DNA of 10,444 nucleotides, taken from NCBI GenBank assembly GCA_003354055.1, contig PIVQ01000198.1, positions 1 through 10,444 of the forward strand, in the 5' to 3' direction. A program made the position numbers and the translations under genes. The stretch is from Desulfobacteraceae bacterium. Its GTDB lineage: Bacteria > Desulfobacterota > Desulfobacteria > Desulfobacterales > Desulfobacteraceae. The notes under the pieces were generated by a model. It saw nothing but the letters and a program-made list of their open reading frames with translations, was not told where the DNA came from and searched no databases. Of the stretch, positions 6,795 to 10,444 are shown one piece after another. Position 1 is the stretch's first letter. Every line of letters begins with the position of its first letter.

Positions 6795-8182
6795 TTTACC
6801 CTTTCTGCATTATCCCAGATCAATCTGGGATCAAAACTTATTGCTGCCAACATGGTATTCACAACCACGGCCCCGAAAAAACTCATTCCGATTTCCGGGC
6901 GGATTGTGGCCAACACACCCAGGTTTACCAACCCCACCAGAACCGCCACCACATATATATCCACCATGGACCAGGCACCGATGACTTCTGTGACCCTGAA
7001 CAACAGGGTTCTGTCCCGGGGCCGCCACACAGCGCCTTTCTGAATTGAAATCAATAAACAGGACAAAATGATAAGTTTAAGTACCGGCACCATAATACTT
7101 GCAAAAAAAATAATCATGGCAAGCCCCAGTGTCCCGTCATGAATCAGATGAATCACCCCGCCCATGATGGTGGACGAAATTCCCTTCTCACCCAGCTGAA
7201 GAACTGTCATGGCCGGATAGGTATTGGCAGGAATGAACAGCAGGGCTGCCGCAGTCAACAATGCCCAGGTTCGCTGAATGCTTGCCTTTTTCCTGCTGTG
7301 GACACTTAGCCCGCACCTGGGGCAAAGCACACGATCCTGTCCTGTTTTTTCCACAAGCCAGCCGCAGGTATGGCAATTGATCAACCCCAACTGGTCAGCG
7401 GTTTTCCATTGCCGGCCATCTTCTCCCGTGGATTTGGATGCATCATCCTCAACAGGTGTTTTCACCGTCGATGGCTTCACCTCCCGTGGCCCTGGCGGGG
7501 AGACGGGTCGGATATTTTGCCACACGGCCAATGGGTCCAGACTGGTATGAGCGGCTGCCAACATCGCTATTAATCCGATAAAGGCGGCCATTGAAACCCC
7601 TGGGATAATAACTGCCAACTCCAGAAGTTTCACCATGGAGACCAATACCCCAAGCATAAATACCGACACAAGGCTCCAGGGTCGAAGGACACTTACCAGG
7701 GCATAGACCCGGGACATTTGCCAGGGTTGGTATCCAAACTTCAGCGGCACAAGAACATAAAGCATACCGGTTACGGTTAGAAAGGGAAAGAGAATGCTCG
7801 TCAGCAATACCAGCAGCCCCACCTCCCCCATACCGACACGGTAGAGCATCAACGCACCGGTAATAAAATAATTTTCAACAAACCGGCCCTGGATTTCCAG
7901 GGTCAAAAAAGGGAAGCAATTTGACATGAGCAGAAGCAGGAAAGCGCTCAAATTCAATGCTATTGCCTTTTCAATACTGTTTGATACCCGGCGAAACAGC
8001 ACAGCACCGCATCTTGCGCACAATGCCTTTTTTCCGGGCTGCACCTGAATCCGGGTATGGACAAGATCGCACTCATGACAGGCGATCCATTCACCATGGG
8101 AAGAACCGGAACTTGAATTATTCAATGTATTCGCGTCTAATTTCATAGGGGATTTGTCCGCTTTCCAGATTTTCAGTAGCAT
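6791..8182 (-). CDS. pqiA: PqiA-like inner-membrane protein with two zinc-ribbon/4-TM repeats
   Basis: A 463-residue integral membrane protein of the paraquat-inducible protein A family (PF04403), the inner-membrane partner of PqiB. It is an internal duplication. Each half begins with a CxxC...CxxC zinc ribbon (C35, C38, C55, C58; then C270, C273, C287, C290), followed by about four membrane segments. Repeated family motifs are visible: SNCFPFLTL (87-95) with PANTYPAMT (318-326) at the first helix of each half, and SLDPLAVW (214-221) with SFDPRLIW (449-456) at the ends. WSMVDIYVVAVLVGL (404-418) is another family signature. A charged, Pro-rich linker (about 225-262) joins the halves. The longest start (8182) has only GGGG very close to the ATG; M13 at 8146 is an alternative, and neither has a strong ribosome site. 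First gene of the operon, with an AT-rich leader containing a 12-bp tandem repeat. Confidence 0.95.
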   Translation of the reverse strand: MLLKIWKADKSPMKLDANTLNNSSSGSSHGEWIACHECDLVHTRIQVQPGKKALCARCGAVLFRRVSNSIEKAIALNLSAFLLLLMSNCFPFLTLEIQGRFVENYFITGALMLYRVGMGEVGLLVLLTSILFPFLTVTGMLYVLVPLKFGYQPWQMSRVYALVSVLRPWSLVSVFMLGVLVSMVKLLELAVIIPGVSMAAFIGLIAMLAAAHTSLDPLAVWQNIRPVSPPGPREVKPSTVKTPVEDDASKSTGEDGRQWKTADQLGLINCHTCGWLVEKTGQDRVLCPRCGLSVHSRKKASIQRTWALLTAAALLFIPANTYPAMTVLQLGEKGISSTIMGGVIHLIHDGTLGLAMIIFFASIMVPVLKLIILSCLLISIQKGAVWRPRDRTLLFRVTEVIGAWSMVDIYVVAVLVGLVNLGVLATIRPEIGMSFFGAVVVNTMLAAISFDPRLIWDNAERVK

Positions 8183-8190
8183 ACCCCGAT

Positions 8191-8214
8191 TTTAATATCA
8201 AATTTAATATCAAA
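8191..8214. repeat. Exact 12-bp tandem repeat in the pqiA leader
   Basis: TTTAATATCAAA occurs twice without a gap (8191-8202, 8203-8214), ending 9 bp before the pqiA ATG as chosen. Each unit is nearly its own reverse complement (TTTGATATTAAA on the other strand), so the pair could be a double operator or simply AT-rich promoter DNA. It supplies TATTAA-like -10 candidates for the pqi operon, but no clear -35 box could be paired with them. Confidence 0.6.
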
Positions 8215-8230
8215 TAATTATCTATTTGCC

Positions 8231-8258
8231 TTGACTCTTTGGGAAAATTCTCTATCAT
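8231..8258 (+). promoter_or_regulatory. Sigma70-type promoter for the ihfA-like gene
   Basis: TTGACT (8231-8236) and TATCAT (8253-8258) each match the consensus in five of six positions and are separated by 16 bp. Transcription would start near 8265, giving a leader of about 40 nt before the TTG start at 8306. It is the best promoter match I found in the window and points to the three small plus-strand genes. Confidence 0.6.
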
Positions 8259-8305
8259 AACCCAAGAAATTCACAACAAAACGATAAAGAAAAAAGGCAC
8301 CCATT

Positions 8306-8596
8306 TTGACCTGTACCAAAACCACACTCATTGAAACAATTTCCGATTCGTTTGATCAAAAACCGGCAGAGGCCAAAGAGACCATTGAAACCCTTATTGA
8401 AATCATTAAATCCACCCTTGCTTCGGGTGAAGACATTATGATATCGGGTTTCGGAAAATTCCAGGTCATTGATAAAGCCCCCCGCAAAGGCAGAAACCCT
8501 GCCACCGGTGATTCAATGATTCTGGACAAAAGACGGGTAGTCACCTTTAAATGTGCCGGAAAATTAAAAGACCGGATGAACGGAACCCCTAATTAG
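8306..8596 (+). CDS. ihfA: Integration host factor alpha-like / HU-family DNA-binding protein
   Basis: A 96-residue nucleoid protein of the HU/IHF family that bends DNA as a dimer. The N-terminal helices (TKTTLIETISDSF ... AKETIETLIEIIKSTLASGE) are followed by the family's ISGFGKFQV strand (46-54) and the DNA-inserting arm around GRNPATGD (62-69), with the proline that intercalates. The C-terminal part (RRVVTFKCAGKLKDRMN) resembles IhfA (RRVVTF...KLKSRV) more than HU. The start is a TTG: no ATG is available, and the TTG gives an N-terminus that aligns from residue 1 with E. coli IhfA. An AAGG ribosome site lies 8 nt upstream. The non-ATG start may keep expression low. It heads a short plus-strand run with the two next genes. 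HU rather than IHF-alpha remains possible, since Desulfobacterota carry several such paralogues. Confidence 0.9.
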   Translation: MTCTKTTLIETISDSFDQKPAEAKETIETLIEIIKSTLASGEDIMISGFGKFQVIDKAPRKGRNPATGDSMILDKRRVVTFKCAGKLKDRMNGTPN

Positions 8597-8625
8597 ACTA
8601 TAAATTTAGTGGAACCGCTGGGAAA

Positions 8626-8862
8626 ATGACTGCCGTTAAAATTCCATATGATCAATTGAGCCGGGAAGCCCTATACGGGGTGATTGAAGAATTTGTCACC
8701 CGTGACGGTACAGACTACGGCGAAATCGAAGTCTCCCTGGATACAAGAATAAACCGAATCATGGCCCAGCTTACATCAGGCAGGGCAGTGATTGTGTTTG
8801 ATCCCGAATTGGAAACATCCACCATTTTAAGCGACACGGACCCGGCCCTCAAGGCCCTGTAA
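8626..8862 (+). CDS. yheU: YheU-family (UPF0270) small protein
   Basis: A 78-residue cytoplasmic protein matching the YheU/UPF0270 family (COG3089), whose function is unknown. The recognisable block is a start of the type IPYDQLSREALYGVIEEFV, then the near-invariant RDGTDYGEIEVSLDTRI and a QLTSGRAVIVFDPELET segment; E. coli YheU has REGTDYG and QL..GEAVLVW at the same places. It is 29 nt downstream of the IhfA-like gene and 6 nt upstream of the DUF3820 gene, all on the same strand, so probably co-transcribed. The ribosome site is weak (GGAA at a long distance or GGGAAA next to the ATG). The C-terminal SDTDPALKAL is not shared with the E. coli protein. Confidence 0.88.
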   Translation: MTAVKIPYDQLSREALYGVIEEFVTRDGTDYGEIEVSLDTRINRIMAQLTSGRAVIVFDPELETSTILSDTDPALKAL

Positions 8863-8868
8863 TTCCAA

Positions 8869-9090
8869 ATGGCCATCCCTGTAAAACCCGAAGTCCAAGC
8901 CTTTCTCAGACTTGGCGTCATCCGCATGCCCTTTGGCAAGTACAAAGATATACGGCTGGTTGATCTGCCAGAATCCTACCTGGTCTGGTTCTCCCAAAAA
9001 GGATTTCCCAAAGGAAGGTTAGGGGAAGATTTACAGGCCGTTTACGAAATCAAACGCAACGGCCTGGAATATTTGTTTAACAGACCCTGA
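8869..9090 (+). CDS. DUF3820 family small protein
   Basis: A 73-residue protein of the DUF3820 family (PF12843, COG3530), named in databases as a putative quorum-sensing-regulated virulence factor but without a firm biochemical role. The family core is clear: MPFGKYKDIRLVDLPESYLV (20-39), then FSQKGFPKGRLGEDLQAVYE (41-60) and IKRNGLEYLF (61-70). It starts 6 nt after the yheU stop with no strong ribosome site, so it is probably read by coupling. It ends 10 nt from the convergent stop of the secreted-protein gene, with no terminator hairpin in the gap. Confidence 0.87.
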   Translation: MAIPVKPEVQAFLRLGVIRMPFGKYKDIRLVDLPESYLVWFSQKGFPKGRLGEDLQAVYEIKRNGLEYLFNRP

Positions 9091-9100
9091 TTCAAAAAAT

Positions 9101-10024
9101 CTAATCAAAAATACTCTTGAACATATTTTTAACCTCGTCCTGCACCTGGTCGTTCACCTGATCCATAAAGACATTTTTTGCCCCCTGCCCCACATCCTTG
9201 GCATCCTTTTCAACTGTTTCTCCGGCCTGGGACTGAACAGAGTCGGGGCTCTCTTGAACCTGACTACCCTGAGACGGGGCTGCACCGGCAGCCTGAGCGC
9301 CACCCTCTCCCATGGGGTTTTTCCCCTGGAGAAGATTTTGAATAGAAGAATGGGCCTGGTTTTTCATCATCTCGTCCGCAACCGTATTGTGTTCAAAGTG
9401 AATGCCGTCCGGCAAGTCGAACTTTGACGATGCCACGCTTCCTGTGTCAATATCCGTTGCCTCCTGACGAATTTTCATCCCCATGGTGTCGGCCTCAATT
9501 TTTAAAGGAAGATCGCTGTCTTTGATGATAAATGCAACCGTCCCCGAAAGTGTCACCTTATCGCAGTCATATCCCTTGATATTGGCAGCATTTTTTTCAA
9601 CGATAGCGCTGGTACCGTCAAGGGTGGTAACCCCTAATTTTTCGGCATTTTCCAACACCCTCTCCTGATCGCTCTTGGACAGGGCCTTGAACTCTTCCAA
9701 CATGAGTTTATTCATATTAGCCTGCTTGGTACCGGTATTTTCCGTCAGATCTGCGGTATAAACCCATTCAGGGGTTGTAATGAGCACCTCTTTATGTTGC
9801 TGGCTCATACCAAACATTTTCATGGTCAAATCGGAATATTCCGCAGTGGTCTGTCCGTAATCTTTGATATACAGGGTCTTGCCGCCGGTCATAGTCCCGG
9901 CAACCTGGTATTTGACCGTGGCAGATTTAAAGGGAAGCCTCTTCTCCCAGGGATTTTCCAGGGCTGATGCAGACCCTACCAGAGCGAATATTAGAATCAC
10001 CGAAAAAAACATAAACTTCTTCAT
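9101..10024 (-). CDS. Secreted protein of unknown function, possibly DUF4412/LolA-like fold
   Basis: A 307-residue exported protein that I cannot name. A standard signal peptide (MKKFMFFSVILIFALVGSAS, cleavage near ASA-L, residues 20-22) leads to a beta-rich domain of about 25-205. It begins FKSATVKYQVAGTMTGGKTL and includes TLYIKDYGQTTAEY and DLPLKIEADTMGMKIRQEAT. The style (a repeated 'substrate-free' sheet ending in EA...M) resembles DUF4412 and LolA/LppX-like periplasmic proteins, but this is only a fold-level impression. One cysteine (in KGYDCDKV) is present and there is no lipobox. The tail, 235-307, is a Gly/Gln/Ser-rich linker followed by an amphipathic, charged helix (VEKDAKDVGQGAKNVFMDQV ... 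EVKNMFKSIF). The start has a good AAGGAAG ribosome site 6 nt before the ATG. It is convergent with the DUF3820 gene and shares no operon here. Confidence 0.75.
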   Translation of the reverse strand: MKKFMFFSVILIFALVGSASALENPWEKRLPFKSATVKYQVAGTMTGGKTLYIKDYGQTTAEYSDLTMKMFGMSQQHKEVLITTPEWVYTADLTENTGTKQANMNKLMLEEFKALSKSDQERVLENAEKLGVTTLDGTSAIVEKNAANIKGYDCDKVTLSGTVAFIIKDSDLPLKIEADTMGMKIRQEATDIDTGSVASSKFDLPDGIHFEHNTVADEMMKNQAHSSIQNLLQGKNPMGEGGAQAAGAAPSQGSQVQESPDSVQSQAGETVEKDAKDVGQGAKNVFMDQVNDQVQDEVKNMFKSIFD

Positions 10025-10079
10025 GAGACACTTCCTTTTTGAATAAAGAGTTGAATGAATCGTATGAAACCGATATTTC

Positions 10080-10108
10080 AGTTTATGATAAAGATATGAT
10101 CAAATCAA
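10080..10108 (-). promoter_or_regulatory. Possible promoter for the secreted-protein gene
   Basis: On the minus strand TTGATT (10103-10108) and TAAACT (10080-10085) are separated by 17 bp, about 55 bp before the ATG at 10024. The -10 box matches only four of six positions in AT-rich DNA, so this is a weak assignment. Confidence 0.3.
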
Positions 10109-10111
10109 TAT

Positions 10112-10165
10112 AAAAGCGAGAAAAGCTGGAAGAGCGAGAGAAGCGAGAAGAGCAAGAGCGACGCA
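10112..10165. repeat. Purine-rich degenerate GCGAGA repeats
   Basis: Almost only A and G on the plus strand. GCGAGA recurs (10116, 10134, 10144), interleaved with AGAGC and AGAAG variants, about 10-18 bp apart. The stretch is too irregular for a microsatellite call. It lies between the promoter of the secreted-protein gene and the long hairpin. Function unknown. Confidence 0.45.
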
Positions 10166-10197
10166 GGCATAAAACGATACTGAACTTTTCAATATTT

Positions 10198-10252
10198 ACA
10201 GAACAAAACCGCTGGGTGGTGTTTCTCTCACCGCCCAGCGGTTTTGTTCTGT
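10198..10252. terminator. Long 24-bp-stem hairpin, probable bidirectional terminator
   Basis: Arms 10198-10221 and 10229-10252 pair over 24 bp with one T/C difference (a G-U pair in plus-strand RNA) around a 7-nt loop TTTCTCT. The GC-rich upper stem (CCGCTGGG) has an A-rich foot on the left and GGTTTTGTTCTGT on the right, so it fits an intrinsic terminator in either direction. On the minus strand it would stop read-through from the IS transposase towards the secreted-protein gene. It is longer and more perfect than a usual terminator. Confidence 0.6.
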
Positions 10253-10328
10253 AACGCGGAGCGTAAGCTCAGAAATTCTGGCAGACAATCTCAGTGTTTT
10301 AAAATTTTAAAAAGAAGATATTATTCTA

Positions 10329-10444
10329 GGGGCTGTTTCTAAATAATTCATTGCAACCAGACCAAGCAAGAAGCGATGAGCACCATCGCATTGTAGCTGC
10401 TGGCCAATTTTTCATATCGAGTCGAAACTCGCCGATAGGACTTT
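10329..10444 (-). mobile_element. One end of an IS5-type insertion sequence (cut by window edge)
   Basis: A sharp change at about 10329 begins with GGGGCTGTTTCTAAATAA, the kind of terminal inverted repeat seen in IS5-family elements. The last codons of a transposase end 19 bp inside it. CTAG at 10326-10329 fits a short TA-centred target (YTAR), but the other end is outside the window, so the target duplication cannot be checked. Confidence 0.7.
10348..10444 (-). CDS. IS5-family DDE transposase, C-terminal 31 residues (cut by window edge)
   Basis: The minus strand reads KSYRRVSTRYEKLASSYNAM then VLIASCLVWLQ and a TGA stop at 10348-10350. This is the characteristic end of IS5/IS1182-like DDE transposases (YRR-x-ATRYDKLA...F...-V-x-LA-S-x-L-I-W-L). 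The catalytic residues lie beyond the window, so it is unknown whether the gene is intact. The stop is 19 bp from the element end, normal for these compact elements. Confidence 0.82.
   Translation of the reverse strand, partial: KSYRRVSTRYEKLASSYNAMVLIASCLVWLQ

Larger units (their letters stand above)
10025..10328. other. Intergenic region between secreted protein and IS end
   Basis: About 304 bp without a credible gene on either strand. From the left it holds an AT-rich promoter region for the secreted-protein gene (10025-10111) and a purine-rich stretch (10112-10165) built from GCGAG/AGAGC variants. A long hairpin (10198-10252), a stretch of no recognised content (10253-10296) and an all-AT palindrome (10297-10312) follow, then the insertion-sequence end. 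Confidence 0.65.

Noticed and set aside
6418..6984. 188-codon plus-strand open frame across the pqiB/pqiA junction
   Set aside because: The translated sequence is Pro/Ser/Thr-rich with no recognisable domain, and it is antisense to two well-supported genes.
10297..10312. 16-bp perfect palindrome TTTTAAAATTTTAAAA
   Set aside because: Only A and T in simple runs; such palindromes are common by chance in AT-rich spacers, and there is no gene next to it to regulate.
1..10444. CRISPR array, tRNA, rRNA, phage or toxin-antitoxin genes
   Set aside because: None seen. The repeats present are a two-copy palindrome, two short tandem repeats and a degenerate purine tract, and the small plus-strand genes belong to YheU and DUF3820 families rather than toxin-antitoxin pairs.

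Overview
The window looks like chromosome of a Gram-negative bacterium with a double membrane. It carries a PqiABC-type envelope lipid-transport set, a lipoprotein with a lipobox, a LolA-like periplasmic protein and an IHF/HU protein. Moderate G+C, the protein style and the density of mobile DNA would fit a sulfate-reducing Desulfobacterota (Desulfobacterales-like) genome. That placement is inference; no marker gene here proves it.

Layout from left to right: (1) 1-302, minus: N-terminal 100 residues of an NCS2 (xanthine/uracil-type) permease cut by the window edge. (2) 375-480: first copy of a 106-bp palindromic repeat, just after the stop of the next gene. (3) 482-8182, minus: a compact five-gene operon read from right to left. 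It holds pqiA (6791-8182), pqiB (5064-6794), pqiC (4375-5067), a LolA-like outer-membrane lipoprotein-sorting protein (3305-4375) and a 12-TM RND/MMPL transporter with a C-terminal cyclic-nucleotide-binding domain (482-3301). The junctions are ATGA, ATGA, TAATG and a 3-nt gap, so translation is probably coupled throughout. (4) 8183-8305: divergent intergenic region with a good sigma70-type promoter for the plus strand and a 12-bp tandem repeat ahead of pqiA. (5) 8306-9090, plus: three small genes, an IhfA-like protein with a TTG start, a YheU/UPF0270 protein and a DUF3820 protein. (6) 9101-10024, minus: a secreted protein I cannot name firmly. (7) 10025-10328: a gap with a purine-rich stretch and a 24-bp-stem hairpin. 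(8) From about 10329 to the edge: one end of an IS5-type insertion sequence with the last 31 codons of its transposase.

Functional reading: the operon joins two machineries usually discussed separately. One is the MCE tunnel system (PqiA in the inner membrane, PqiB spanning the periplasm, PqiC on the outer membrane). The other is an RND exporter paired with a periplasmic LolA-like carrier. Both are thought to move lipids or hydrophobic cargo across the envelope. The cyclic-nucleotide domain on the exporter suggests that small-molecule signalling gates the route.

The most unusual feature is the 106-bp palindromic element. Two copies, 96% identical, lie in the same operon and in the same orientation. 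One is inserted in frame inside the LolA-like gene and adds 34 codons ahead of its signal sequence. The non-coding copy has a stop codon in that same frame.
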